From the NCBI GenBank assembly GCA_002391185.1, contig DGRY01000101.1:1-17324 (forward strand): a stretch of DNA of 17,324 bases. Direction: 5' to 3'. The notes beneath the pieces were generated by a model. That model was not told where the DNA came from. It searched no databases and worked only from the letters and a program-made list of their open reading frames with translations. The DNA comes from Prevotella sp. UBA4376 (GTDB taxonomy: Bacteria; Bacteroidota; Bacteroidia; Bacteroidales; Bacteroidaceae). Positions 7,500-14,921 of this stretch are shown here, piece by piece. Numbering within the stretch: position 1 is the first letter of the stretch; each line of letters opens with the position of its first letter. Both the position numbers and the translations under genes were made by a program.

Positions 7500-7861
7500 T
7501 TACCCCTCTCCCACTCTTGCCATTCTTTCATAGCCTGTTGCCAATCGGTTTGCTCGCCACTTTCTATTGCTTCCTGCTGGCGTTGAGCTTCGTCTTTGGC
7601 TTTATCGCGGGCACGTTTAGCCTTCATATTGGCAATAGTGGCATCATCAAGAATAACTATAGCGCCACGATCAATAGCCGCATACAGTTCAGCATCGCCA
7701 AAAGCCTTACCTGGCTCATTGAAGTCTGAGATATTAAACTCAAACTCTGTACGCAAAGTGTGGCGCACCTGCTTCTGTTGCAAGCGATTACCAGCATTCT
7801 TCAACCTCAGCAACTTAGCTATTTCTTTTACTTCGTCTTGCGAATACTTATTTCTTCCCAT
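7490..7861 (-). CDS. Conserved-looking hypothetical protein, 123 aa
   Basis: I do not recognise this family. The protein starts MGRNKYSQDEVKEIAKLLR and is soluble, with no signal peptide or membrane segment. Residues about 1-40 are basic and probably helical. Residues about 45-75 hold a compact segment with GDAELYAAIDRGAIVILDD. Residues about 75-123 are highly charged and probably one long helix or coiled coil, rich in K, R, E, Q and W (DWQQAMKEWQEWERGKED). It has a -7 element 18 nt before the ATG, directly after the nrdG terminator, so it is probably transcribed alone. Its last codons fall in the inverted repeat shared with the preceding convergent gap. Reality as a gene is supported by the promoter, the clean fit between neighbours and coding-like composition. 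Confidence 0.7.
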   Translation of the reverse strand: MGRNKYSQDEVKEIAKLLRLKNAGNRLQQKQVRHTLRTEFEFNISDFNEPGKAFGDAELYAAIDRGAIVILDDATIANMKAKRARDKAKDEAQRQQEAIESGEQTDWQQAMKEWQEWERGKED

Positions 7862-7878
7862 AACAATTAATTAGACCA

Positions 7879-7886
7879 CAAAGATA
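7879..7886 (-). promoter_or_regulatory. -7 element for the 123-aa gene
   Basis: TATCTTTG on the minus strand (7886-7879) fits TAnnTTTG. A TTTG at 7906-7903 is 16 nt upstream, a little short of the usual 19, and lies partly in the loop of the nrdG terminator. The leader would be only about 12 nt. Confidence 0.5.
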
Positions 7887-7922
7887 ATAAAAAAAATCCA
7901 CTCAAACAAGTGAGTGGATTTT
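7886..7922 (-). terminator. Intrinsic terminator of nrdD-nrdG
   Basis: A perfect 12-bp stem (arms 7893-7904 and 7911-7922, core TCCACTCA/TGAGTGGA) has a 6-nt loop. On the minus strand it is followed by an unbroken T tract. It begins 21 nt past the nrdG stop codon. Confidence 0.88.
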
Positions 7923-7942
7923 ATATGGATTACAACTAACTT

Positions 7943-8443
7943 TTATGCAGCTATATCAAGCTTAAACAAAACAACTTCTCCTTTTTTCAACGAAGCTTTC
8001 ACATCTATGATGCGTTGATTGCTTGAACCACGAAAAACCAAATCGGTATCACGAAGCTTTTCTACATAAGGCCCATCAACAAGCACGTCAACAAGTTCAA
8101 GTAAACGACGTTGAGCAGGCTTACGCAACAAGTTTTCAAAAGTAAAACCGCTCCAGCACCATATTGTTTTGTTTGTCTCTTTGCGAATTGCCTCGGCAAG
8201 TTCTGTAAACCCTTCTGCCTGAAACATTGGATCGCCACCTGAGAAGGTAACATTCGCAAAGGGATCGGCCTTAATAACTGCCATGATTTCGTCGGTAGTC
8301 ATCATGTGACCGCTATTTATATCCCATGACTGTGGATTGTGACATCCAGGACAGGCATTTGGACAACCTGCACAATAGATGGAGGTTCTGAACCCTGGAC
8401 CATCCACCATAGTATCTTCAACAATATCTAATACTGAAATCAT
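7943..8443 (-). CDS. nrdG: Anaerobic ribonucleotide reductase activating protein
   Basis: This radical-SAM activase installs the glycyl radical on NrdD under anaerobic conditions. From Met at 8443 it is 166 aa. The iron-sulfur motif is CPNACPGC (C27, C31, C34 in CxxxCxxC form), followed by HNPQSW, and the VDGPGFRTSIY lead-in is typical. TFSGGDPM matches the GGDP/GGEP SAM-binding motif. An in-frame ATG at 8473 would add ten residues (MILQRHKTKN) and overlap nrdD; I prefer 8443 because it gives the usual family start ISVLDIVEDT and a clean 10-nt gap after the nrdD stop. It is co-transcribed with nrdD and closed by the hairpin terminator just downstream. Confidence 0.95.
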   Translation of the reverse strand: MISVLDIVEDTMVDGPGFRTSIYCAGCPNACPGCHNPQSWDINSGHMMTTDEIMAVIKADPFANVTFSGGDPMFQAEGFTELAEAIRKETNKTIWCWSGFTFENLLRKPAQRRLLELVDVLVDGPYVEKLRDTDLVFRGSSNQRIIDVKASLKKGEVVLFKLDIAA

Positions 8444-8453
8444 GTTCTTTGTT

Positions 8454-10676
8454 TTATGCCTTTGGAGAATCAATGTGTGTTACTCGGTCGTTGAGTTCGG
8501 CAAGTTTACCCTTATTCCAACGATCGGTGGTACCAACAAGATAACCTGTGATGCGCTGTAGCTTGTCGATATTCTTGCTACCGCATTTTGGGCACACTTC
8601 AAGGTGGGCATCAGCATTCTCATATCCACAATCCATACAACGGTTACGATTGTGATTAACAGAACCATATCCCATGTTGAGTTGATCCATCATGTCAACA
8701 ACACTCATGATTACCTGTGGGTTATGAGTAGCATCGCCATCAATCTCTACATAGAAGATGTGACCACCACGAGTAAGGTCGTGATAAGGAGCCTCTACCT
8801 CTGCCTTATGACGGGCAGAACATTTGTAATATACTGGCACATGATTAGAGTTTGTATAGTAGTCGCGATCGGTAACACCTTCGATAACACCAAACTCCTT
8901 ACGGTCAATCTTGGTAAAACGTCCGCTAAGTCCCTCGGCTGGTGTTGCCAAGATACTATAGTTATGCTGATATTTCTCAGAGAAATCGTTTGCACGATCA
9001 CGCATATAGGTTACAATACGAATACCAAGTTCTTGAGCCTCGGCACTCTCGCCATGATGATGACCAACAAGGGCTTTCAAACATTCTGCCAAACCGATGA
9101 AGCCTATTCCTAATGTACCCTGATTGATAACACTCTCAATAGTGTCGCAAGGATCAAGCTGTTCACAACCATTCCATAGCTTTGTCATCAACAATGGGAA
9201 CTGCTTGGCATAAGCTGTCTTTTGGAACTGAAAACGCTCATCGAGCTGTTTTGCAGCAAGTTCAAGCATGTGGTCGAGCTTAGCAAAGAAAGCATTAATA
9301 CGCTCTTCCTTGTTCTCTATACTCATGCACTCAATGGCAAGGCGAACAATATTTATTGTTGTGAAACTAAGATTACCACGACCAACAGATGTTTTATCGC
9401 CAAAGCGGTTTTCAAACACACGTGTACGACAACCCATTGTGGCAATCTCCCACTTGTAACGCTCTGGATCGTCAGCCTTCCACTTGTCGTTAACATTATA
9501 TGTGGCATCAAGATTAAGGAAGTTAGGGAAGAAACGACGTGCTGTTACCTTGCAGGCATACTTATAAAGGTCGTAGTTGCGATCCTCTGGCAGATAGTTC
9601 ACACCACGCTTCTTCTTCCAAATCTGAATAGGGAAAATAGCTGTTTCACCATTGCCCACACCCTCGTAGGTTGATTTCAAAAGTTCACGCATCACACAAC
9701 GCCCCTCGGCAGAAGTATCGGTACCATAGTTGATTGAAGAGAACACTACCTGATTTCCACCACGAGAGTGAATGGTGTTCATATTATGAATAAATGCCTC
9801 CATTGACTGGTGAACACGATTCACAGTCTTGTTGATTGCGTGCTGCTTCAAGCGCTCATCGCCCTCAAAAGCATCAAGATCCTTTATTAAATAATCATCA
9901 ATCTCGGCATCAAGCAAATGGGTGAGATCCTTACCTATAAGCTGTTCAAGATTGTGAATCTCCTCCTTGTAGCTTGAACGCACGAAAGGAGCCAGATAGA
10001 AATCAAAAGCTGGGATTGCCTGACCACCATGCATCTCGTTCTGAGCTGTCTCCATACTGATACAAGCCAGCACAGCTGCTGTTTCTATGCGCTTTGCAGG
10101 ACGGCTTGAGCCATGACCTGCCTGAAAACCACCCTGAAGAATATGATCGAGAGGATGCTGAACACAGGTAAGCGACTTGGTAGGATAATAATCCTTATCG
10201 TGAATGTGCAGATAATTATGCTTCACGGCATCACGAACATCTTCAGACAGCAAGAAGTCGTCAACAAAAGGCTTTGTTGATTCAGATGCAAATTTCATCA
10301 TCATACCCGCAGGAGTATCGGCATTCATGTTGGCATTCTCGCGTGTAACTTCATTGTTCTGAATGTTCACAATCTCCATGAACACGTCACGGGTCTTTGC
10401 CTTACGTGCTATAGAACGCTGGTTACGATACTGAATATACTTCTGTGCAACATCCTTGCGAGCACTCTTCATGAGCTCAATCTCCACGGCATCTTGAATG
10501 TCCTCAACACTCATCTGAGACTTACCCTTCTGAGCTATATGGTCGGTGATGCGACTGATAAGAGCTTCGTCCTCGCCTTTTTCGGTGTGCATCATGGCCT
10601 TTCTAATGGCTGCCTGTATTTTCAAATCGTTAAAACCGACTATTCGTCCGTCACGTTTTACTACTGTCTGAATCAT
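8454..10676 (-). CDS. nrdD: Anaerobic ribonucleoside-triphosphate reductase (class III)
   Basis: It reduces ribonucleoside triphosphates to deoxy forms for DNA synthesis without oxygen. It is 740 aa. An ATP-cone regulatory domain fills residues about 1-90 (VVKRDGRIVGFN at the start). The catalytic barrel follows with SLTCVQHPLDH (C171) and IATMGCRTRVFENRFG (C416), candidates for the active-site cysteines by motif, plus SINYGTD and GNGETAIFPIQIWKKK. A C-terminal zinc site is formed by CMDC (C680, C683) and CPKC (C695, C698). The glycyl-radical motif RITGYL places the radical at G711. The enzyme is destroyed by oxygen, so this points to an anaerobic life. nrdG follows after 10 nt. Confidence 0.97.
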   Translation of the reverse strand: MIQTVVKRDGRIVGFNDLKIQAAIRKAMMHTEKGEDEALISRITDHIAQKGKSQMSVEDIQDAVEIELMKSARKDVAQKYIQYRNQRSIARKAKTRDVFMEIVNIQNNEVTRENANMNADTPAGMMMKFASESTKPFVDDFLLSEDVRDAVKHNYLHIHDKDYYPTKSLTCVQHPLDHILQGGFQAGHGSSRPAKRIETAAVLACISMETAQNEMHGGQAIPAFDFYLAPFVRSSYKEEIHNLEQLIGKDLTHLLDAEIDDYLIKDLDAFEGDERLKQHAINKTVNRVHQSMEAFIHNMNTIHSRGGNQVVFSSINYGTDTSAEGRCVMRELLKSTYEGVGNGETAIFPIQIWKKKRGVNYLPEDRNYDLYKYACKVTARRFFPNFLNLDATYNVNDKWKADDPERYKWEIATMGCRTRVFENRFGDKTSVGRGNLSFTTINIVRLAIECMSIENKEERINAFFAKLDHMLELAAKQLDERFQFQKTAYAKQFPLLMTKLWNGCEQLDPCDTIESVINQGTLGIGFIGLAECLKALVGHHHGESAEAQELGIRIVTYMRDRANDFSEKYQHNYSILATPAEGLSGRFTKIDRKEFGVIEGVTDRDYYTNSNHVPVYYKCSARHKAEVEAPYHDLTRGGHIFYVEIDGDATHNPQVIMSVVDMMDQLNMGYGSVNHNRNRCMDCGYENADAHLEVCPKCGSKNIDKLQRITGYLVGTTDRWNKGKLAELNDRVTHIDSPKA

Positions 10677-10738
10677 AAATGTTTAATGATTAAAGTTGAT
10701 TATTAAATGATTATTTTTGTTGCTTAGAACTGACAATG

Positions 10739-10746
10739 CAAAGATA
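10739..10746 (-). promoter_or_regulatory. -7 element upstream of nrdD
   Basis: TATCTTTG on the minus strand (10746-10739) fits TAnnTTTG. TTTG copies occur 10 and 14 nt upstream rather than the usual 19, so the -33 box is uncertain. The leader before the nrdD ATG would be about 55-60 nt of AT-rich DNA. No NrdR-type box was recognised. Confidence 0.45.
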
Positions 10747-11126
10747 CACAATATCACAAACAAAATATCATTTTGGACAACTTTTTACGTGTTAACAAAT
10801 GTCAATTCACTAATAATCAGTAAGTTACAAAAAATTTTGGAAAACTTTTAGATTTTTCACCTCAAAAAAGTTAACCAAAAAGTTATCTTTTCCTTCAACC
10901 ATAAATTCTAAAAAATGTCCCTAACTCCCTGATAATTTTATAGGTTAAGTATAGCCCAAAAATCCATTAGTAATCTTTTTTGATTATTAAAGAGCAAAGA
11001 ATCCCCAAAGGTATAAAGCAGCAAATTTAAACTTTCCAGGCAGACAAAAAAAATTTCCTAACCAGAAAAAAAAATTTCTCTAACTATGCACTTTTTTCAC
11101 GGAACGGAATTAAGTAAACTAATTTC
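10747..11126. other. AT-rich intergenic stretch without a gene
   Basis: This ~380-nt stretch, part of the 555-nt gap between nrdD and the DUF4890 gene, is strongly AT-rich with many A and T runs. I see no convincing reading frame, tRNA or known RNA fold. Apart from the tandem 22-bp repeat listed separately, it holds only small elements such as TAATC-TTTTTT-GATTA near 10973. It could carry upstream regulatory sites for nrdD, but none can be named. Confidence 0.5.
11041..11084. repeat. Two tandem 22-bp imperfect copies
   Basis: Copies at 11041-11062 and 11063-11084 have the form CAGA, an A-run, TTTC and CTAAC, and match at 18 of 22 positions. A looser CCTAAC-type match follows an A-run near 10910-10925. 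Low complexity makes chance similarity possible. Confidence 0.4.
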
Positions 11127-11160
11127 AAAAAATAACGTGAGCCTACCAGAGCCCACGTTA
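11127..11160 (-). terminator. Intrinsic terminator of the DUF4890 gene
   Basis: Arms TAACGTG (11133-11139) and CACGTTA (11154-11160) pair perfectly and extend inward by a few G-C and wobble pairs. On the minus strand six T residues follow directly (A-run 11127-11132). It lies about 72 nt past the stop codon at 11232. Confidence 0.75.
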
Positions 11161-11231
11161 CTTTCATACAATCCAAAAACAATCTTTTACCTATATTCTC
11201 ATTTCCCACAAAATGGGAATAAACACCATAC

Positions 11232-11645
11232 TTATTCTTGATGAGGAGGGAAACCAGGCTTCACACCTGGACGATGACCATGATGTCTGCCCATCTTAGG
11301 TTTCATATTCTGGTATTCAGCATATTGCTCAGCAGTAAGAATCTCCTTCATCTTCTTATCCATCTCCTTCTGCTTCTTCATGCGTTTTTCAAAACGCTCT
11401 TTCTTGTTCTTCTCTTCAACATCCTTATTTGCTTTCATATCTGCCATCATCTCCTTGTCAAGAGCAATTATCTTAGCCTTCTGCTCATCTGTAAGACCAA
11501 GCTTCTTAGCCAACATCTCCACACGCTTCTCAGGTGAGAAACCTTTATGCCCTTTGTGATTATCCTTACACTCGCAAGTTGCATTCTGTGCCATAGCCGC
11601 TGACATCATCAGCAAAGCTACCATAGTTAAAACGATTTTCTTCAT
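11232..11645 (-). CDS. Small exported DUF4890/Spy-like protein with metal-binding-type ends
   Basis: This is a 137-aa predicted periplasmic protein. Residues 1-19 are a signal peptide (MKKIVLTMVALLMMSAAMA). The mature N-terminus carries a CEC pair (C24, C26) followed by KDNHKGHKG. Residues about 36-115 are a charged, all-helical region rich in K, E and M. It contains two LTxEQ-type motifs, LTDEQKAKI (about 51) and LTAEQYAEY (about 104), as in the Spy/CpxP fold and the Bacteroidota DUF4890 family. The C-terminus is His/Pro-rich (GRHHGHRPG ... PPHQE). A chaperone or stress-sensing role, possibly binding metal, is inferred from fold similarity only. It is monocistronic, with its own terminator; no consensus -7 box was found upstream. 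Confidence 0.75.
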   Translation of the reverse strand: MKKIVLTMVALLMMSAAMAQNATCECKDNHKGHKGFSPEKRVEMLAKKLGLTDEQKAKIIALDKEMMADMKANKDVEEKNKKERFEKRMKKQKEMDKKMKEILTAEQYAEYQNMKPKMGRHHGHRPGVKPGFPPHQE

Positions 11646-11788
11646 AATTCTCTTGTTTTTTAAAGTTTATAATAACAAATCATTTATCCTTTTGACGCAC
11701 AGCAAGTAAAAAAGTAAAGTCCAATTATCCAAACTTTCAGCCAACAGCCCTTTTTATTCAACAAAGACCCTAATGAATAAAGAGAAAC
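11646..11788. other. Non-coding stretch upstream of the DUF4890 gene
   Basis: This holds the presumed promoter region of the minus-strand DUF4890 gene, but I find no TAnnTTTG match at a fitting distance. An isolated copy of the AAAAAAGTAAAGT motif, related to the palindromic element that follows, occurs near 11708-11720. No gene is apparent. Confidence 0.45.
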
Positions 11789-12044
11789 AAGTAAAAAAGG
11801 TAAAGGTAAAGAGTAAAGTCGATAGAAACTGATTTTGCACATACACATACTTACTCATTTACGTTCTACCCTTTTACATAGTTACATTATTATATATCGC
11901 GCGCGCGTACTATATAAATATATCGATTAATTAGAATAAGTTTATGAGTTAGTAGGTTTATTAGTTCTAACTCATAAAGTCACTAACTCACAAACAAAAT
12001 CAATATTCCATCTACTTTACTCTTTACCTTTTACCTTCTTACTT
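11789..12044. repeat. ~256-bp palindromic intergenic element with (CG)5 core
   Basis: The ends are inverted repeats of about 31 bp (11789-11819 and 12014-12044). The inner 18 bp, AAAGGTAAAGAGTAAAGT at 11802-11819, pairs perfectly with 12014-12031. Inside lie the run CGCGCGCGCG (11898-11907) between alternating TA tracts, and a perfect 12-bp hairpin TTTATGAGTTAG / CTAACTCATAAA (11941-11952 and 11967-11978) with a 14-nt loop. A further CTAACTCA copy follows at about 11983. No transposase or other reading frame is present. It could be a MITE-like non-autonomous element or a structured RNA or DNA regulatory element. No target-site duplication is obvious. Confidence 0.6.
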
Positions 12045-12110
12045 CCTACAACCTTCCCTATTTTTATCATTTTTAAGAAAAAAAATTATACCAGATTACC
12101 ACGAAAGCAC

Positions 12111-12118
12111 TATATTTG
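12111..12118 (+). promoter_or_regulatory. -7 element for rubrerythrin
   Basis: TATATTTG (12111-12118) matches TAnnTTTG exactly and lies 46 nt before the rubrerythrin ATG. No TTTG is present at the usual -33 distance, which may mean the promoter depends on an activator. Confidence 0.55.
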
Positions 12119-12164
12119 CTACATTAAATCACTATTAACGTATTAAACAAAAACATTTCTGATT

Positions 12165-12707
12165 ATGAAAGAACTTAAAGGAACAAAAACCGAGAAAAAT
12201 CTCCTCGAAGCATTTGCAGGAGAAAGTATGGCAAGAAATAAATATACATACTATGCAAGCAAAGCTAAGAAAGACGGTTTTGAGCAGATTGCAGCCATAT
12301 TTGAAGAGACTGCCCAAAACGAGAAAGAACATGCTAAACTGTGGTTCAAGTATCTTGAAGGAGGCGCTATAAAAGAAACACTCAAAAACCTTGAGGATGC
12401 AGCCAACGGCGAGAACTACGAGTGGACTGACATGTATGAGCGTATGGCAAAGGAAGCCGAAGAAGAAGGGTTTTCTGAAATCGCAGCTAAGTTCCGTGGA
12501 GTGCTTGCTATTGAGAAGCACCACGAAGAGCGCTATCGCAAGCTCTTGAAGAACATCGAAGACGCTATTGTATTCAGTCGTGATGGCGATTGCATTTGGA
12601 AGTGTCGCAACTGCGGACACATTGTTATCGGCAAGAAAGCGCCAGAGGTATGCCCCGTATGCAACCACCCACAAAGCTACTTTGAAATAAACGCTGAAAA
12701 CTATTAA
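12165..12707 (+). CDS. rbr: Rubrerythrin
   Basis: This is a cytoplasmic non-heme iron protein that reduces hydrogen peroxide in anaerobes. It is 180 aa. Residues about 1-135 are the four-helix ferritin-like diiron domain, with ligand-type residues in [10 protein letters not shown] (E20), NEKEHAK (E53, H56), the KEAEEEG helix (E97) and [10 protein letters not shown] (E117, H120). Residues about 140-180 form a rubredoxin-like iron site with C147-R-N-C150 and C163-P-V-C166. The length and both domains are normal for the family. It has its own -7 element and a strong terminator, so it is a single-gene unit. The oxidative-stress role fits the oxygen-sensitive NrdD encoded nearby. Confidence 0.96.
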   Translation: MKELKGTKTEKNLLEAFAGESMARNKYTYYASKAKKDGFEQIAAIFEETAQNEKEHAKLWFKYLEGGAIKETLKNLEDAANGENYEWTDMYERMAKEAEEEGFSEIAAKFRGVLAIEKHHEERYRKLLKNIEDAIVFSRDGDCIWKCRNCGHIVIGKKAPEVCPVCNHPQSYFEINAENY

Positions 12708-12758
12708 TCAGCAAAAAGAGATTAAAATAGTTTAGTACATTATACTATTGCATGAGCC

Positions 12759-12792
12759 AAGAAGTCACTCGCCACGAGTGACTTCTTTTTTT
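12759..12792 (+). terminator. Intrinsic terminator of rubrerythrin
   Basis: A perfect stem AGAAGTCACTC (12760-12770) / GAGTGACTTCT (12776-12786) has a 5-nt loop and is followed by T residues to 12792. It lies about 50 nt past the rubrerythrin stop. Confidence 0.9.
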
Positions 12793-12807
12793 CGTCCAAA
12801 TACACAT

Positions 12808-12843
12808 AAAAAAGGCTACACCTGAAACAATTCAGATGCAGCC
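12808..12843 (-). terminator. Intrinsic terminator of the susC-susD transcript
   Basis: On the minus strand a 13-bp stem with two G-U pairs (arms 12843-12831 and 12826-12814, outer GGCT/AGCC) and a 4-nt loop is followed by six T residues (A-run 12808-12813). It lies about 54 nt past the susD stop and only about 20 nt from the convergent rubrerythrin terminator. Confidence 0.85.
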
Positions 12844-12896
12844 CATATATAAGTTTTTATCCTAGTCTTTACGACATTTTAAACAATCTTTTCTCC

Positions 12897-14888
12897 TTAT
12901 TCACGATAACCAGGATTCTGATATGCTTGCTTCTCTTCCTTACTCATCTGGAGAGCATCAAGCTGACCTACAGGAATTGGGCGGAGATAATGATGCTTCT
13001 CGATTGTACGAGTCTTAGCCTGCTGAGCAGAACCAACGCCATCACCACAGATATGATAAGTCTTAGCCATTTTTTCCCACTCCTGAGTGCGAACAAGGTC
13101 AAACCAACGGAGGCCCTCGCCATAGAACTCACGGAAACGCTCATCAAGAATATAATTGATAGTGATATTCTGAGGAGTAGCATCTTTCATTTCCTGACTA
13201 TGATCAGCATAGAGCTTACCCTCACTCAAATCAACTCCATAATCCTTGTAAGCGTAAGGAGCCAAACGCCACTTACCAGCACGACCACGAATAACTTGCA
13301 TCAATTCACGAGCTGAATAACCAGCCTCGGTTGTAGCGCCCTTGACTGCAGCCTCAGCAGCTACGAAGTAGAGTTCGGCAAAACGAAGAATGTTGAATGG
13401 ACGAGGAGTAGCACCATTAGGCATACCAACTGATGTTTCATCAGCAACAGTCTTCTCATTATAGTAACCACACTTCCAAATGTTCAAGTAAACACGACGG
13501 CTGAGATGATCTGGAGTCATCACATAATAAGACTTACCATCAATAGTACCTGCACCAAGACCGCTACCACCACCCTGATTTTCAGCAGGGTATTTAATTT
13601 TTTTCTTTTCATCTTGAAGATTTTCTGCTTGATTATCGCCCTGGAACATCAAAACGATATCATTAGGCTTAACAGACAAGCCGTTTGCATTGGTCTTTGT
13701 AGCTGCCTTGTCACCACCATGATGCCAGTTACCACGGAACGCAGTTACGAAAGTACCCTCATAACGATAGTCAATATTCTTATCGGTAAACTTCAAAGGT
13801 ACTTCCATTGGAGTAGCCATACGAGTCCAAGGACGACCATAGCTCTGGCGTGCATCACGAACAAGAACACCGCCATTCATTGTAGGATAGTTCCAGTGAG
13901 CAATCCAGTTAACAAAGTTATCAGGAGCACCACCATTACCATAGCCATAACCTACACCACCATTAAACAACTCATCTTGAGCTGTGTGATCAGCATAGAG
14001 AAGAATCTCCTTGTTACGATCGTTAGGACCATAGTGAATATCCATAAAGGTTTCACAAAGTCCGTAAGGACCAGGATTCTTAATTGCGTTAACAGCTGTG
14101 TTATAAGCCTTCTGGAAATAACCAGCAGCCTTAGACGCATCGCGCTGGCACTCAGGATAGGTTGGAATATTATTAGGATTCTGCAACCACCAAGCGTATG
14201 TGAGATAAGCCTTTGCAAGCACAAGAGCAGCTGTTGTTTTTGTTACAGTACCTGTGAGACGTGGAGTTGTAGGAAGTTCCTCAACTGCCTTTTCAAGATC
14301 TGGGAAGATAGCCTTCTCGTAAACATCAACAACTGTGTTACGTACAGAACCACGAATGGTAGAGGTATTAAATTTCAACTCACCAGCACCCAAATCCAAT
14401 GGTACACCACCGTATGTTTGAACCAACTGAAAATAGTCGAAAGCACGGAAGAAATGAGCCTCAGCGAGCAAAGCGGCATCAATACCTGCAGCCTCACCAT
14501 TTTCAATAACACCATTTGCTGTGTTAATATCTGGGAATGCACTTCCCCAAAGAACATCAGCACGACAGTTTGTTGATTTCAATATTGCTGACTCTGGAGT
14601 CATATCAAGCACCATAAAGTTCTCATCGTGACCAGATTCGCCATAGGTGTATTCATCTGTACCTGTTTCACATGAGTTCCAATAGTATGCCTGACCATAA
14701 ACATTACGAAGGTTAGCGTATAAAGCTGTCATACCTGCCTTTACACCTGCTTCTGTCTTAAAATATTCTGGAGTGAAAGAAGCACGTGGAGTCTCGTTAA
14801 GGACATCCTCACATGATGTAAAGGTGAGTCCCATTAACGCCATTGCTGCTCCAGCAAAAAATATCTTTGATTTCATATTCTTATTCAT
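12897..14888 (-). CDS. SusD/RagB-like outer-membrane nutrient-binding lipoprotein
   Basis: This is the surface lipoprotein that caps a SusC-type TonB-dependent channel and helps capture glycan or other nutrient. It is 663 aa, somewhat longer than SusD itself (about 550), but normal for the wider family. A lipoprotein signal MNKNMKSKIFFAGAAMALMG ends in FTSC, with C26 as the lipidated residue; Met5 is an alternative start. Family features are the N-terminal TPR-like helices with NETPRASFTPEYFKTEAG, EAHFFRAFDYFQLVQTYGG near residues 145-163, LAKAYLTYAWW, and the C-terminal SusD part with ILDERFREFYGEGLRWFDLVR and the ending YQNPGYRE. It lies 33 nt after susC in the same transcript. The ligand cannot be deduced, as no glycoside hydrolase or sulfatase gene is in view. 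Confidence 0.95.
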   Translation of the reverse strand: MNKNMKSKIFFAGAAMALMGLTFTSCEDVLNETPRASFTPEYFKTEAGVKAGMTALYANLRNVYGQAYYWNSCETGTDEYTYGESGHDENFMVLDMTPESAILKSTNCRADVLWGSAFPDINTANGVIENGEAAGIDAALLAEAHFFRAFDYFQLVQTYGGVPLDLGAGELKFNTSTIRGSVRNTVVDVYEKAIFPDLEKAVEELPTTPRLTGTVTKTTAALVLAKAYLTYAWWLQNPNNIPTYPECQRDASKAAGYFQKAYNTAVNAIKNPGPYGLCETFMDIHYGPNDRNKEILLYADHTAQDELFNGGVGYGYGNGGAPDNFVNWIAHWNYPTMNGGVLVRDARQSYGRPWTRMATPMEVPLKFTDKNIDYRYEGTFVTAFRGNWHHGGDKAATKTNANGLSVKPNDIVLMFQGDNQAENLQDEKKKIKYPAENQGGGSGLGAGTIDGKSYYVMTPDHLSRRVYLNIWKCGYYNEKTVADETSVGMPNGATPRPFNILRFAELYFVAAEAAVKGATTEAGYSARELMQVIRGRAGKWRLAPYAYKDYGVDLSEGKLYADHSQEMKDATPQNITINYILDERFREFYGEGLRWFDLVRTQEWEKMAKTYHICGDGVGSAQQAKTRTIEKHHYLRPIPVGQLDALQMSKEEKQAYQNPGYRE

Positions 14889-14921
14889 TAAACATTGAAA
14901 ATAGTTTTCGATCTCCTCAAT

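Noticed and set aside
7400..7874. Plus-strand frames opposite the 123-aa gene
   Set aside because: They begin inside the low-complexity repeat or lack any promoter or upstream context. The minus-strand frame has a -7 box, a sensible start and coding-like composition.
8444..8473. Upstream ATG that would lengthen NrdG by ten residues
   Set aside because: It would overlap nrdD and add a segment unlike the family start. The ATG at 8443 gives a normal N-terminus and a clean gap.
11789..12044. Complete insertion sequence
   Set aside because: The inverted ends are suggestive, but there is no transposase frame and no clear target duplication. At most it is a non-autonomous element.
12135..12674. 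Open frame of 179 codons on the minus strand
   Set aside because: It is antisense to rubrerythrin, which has complete diiron and rubredoxin motifs, its own -7 box and a terminator.
13506..14576. Long open frame (356 codons) on the plus strand
   Set aside because: It lies wholly antisense to the SusD-like gene, whose protein is clearly of a known family. The antisense translation shows no recognisable domain.
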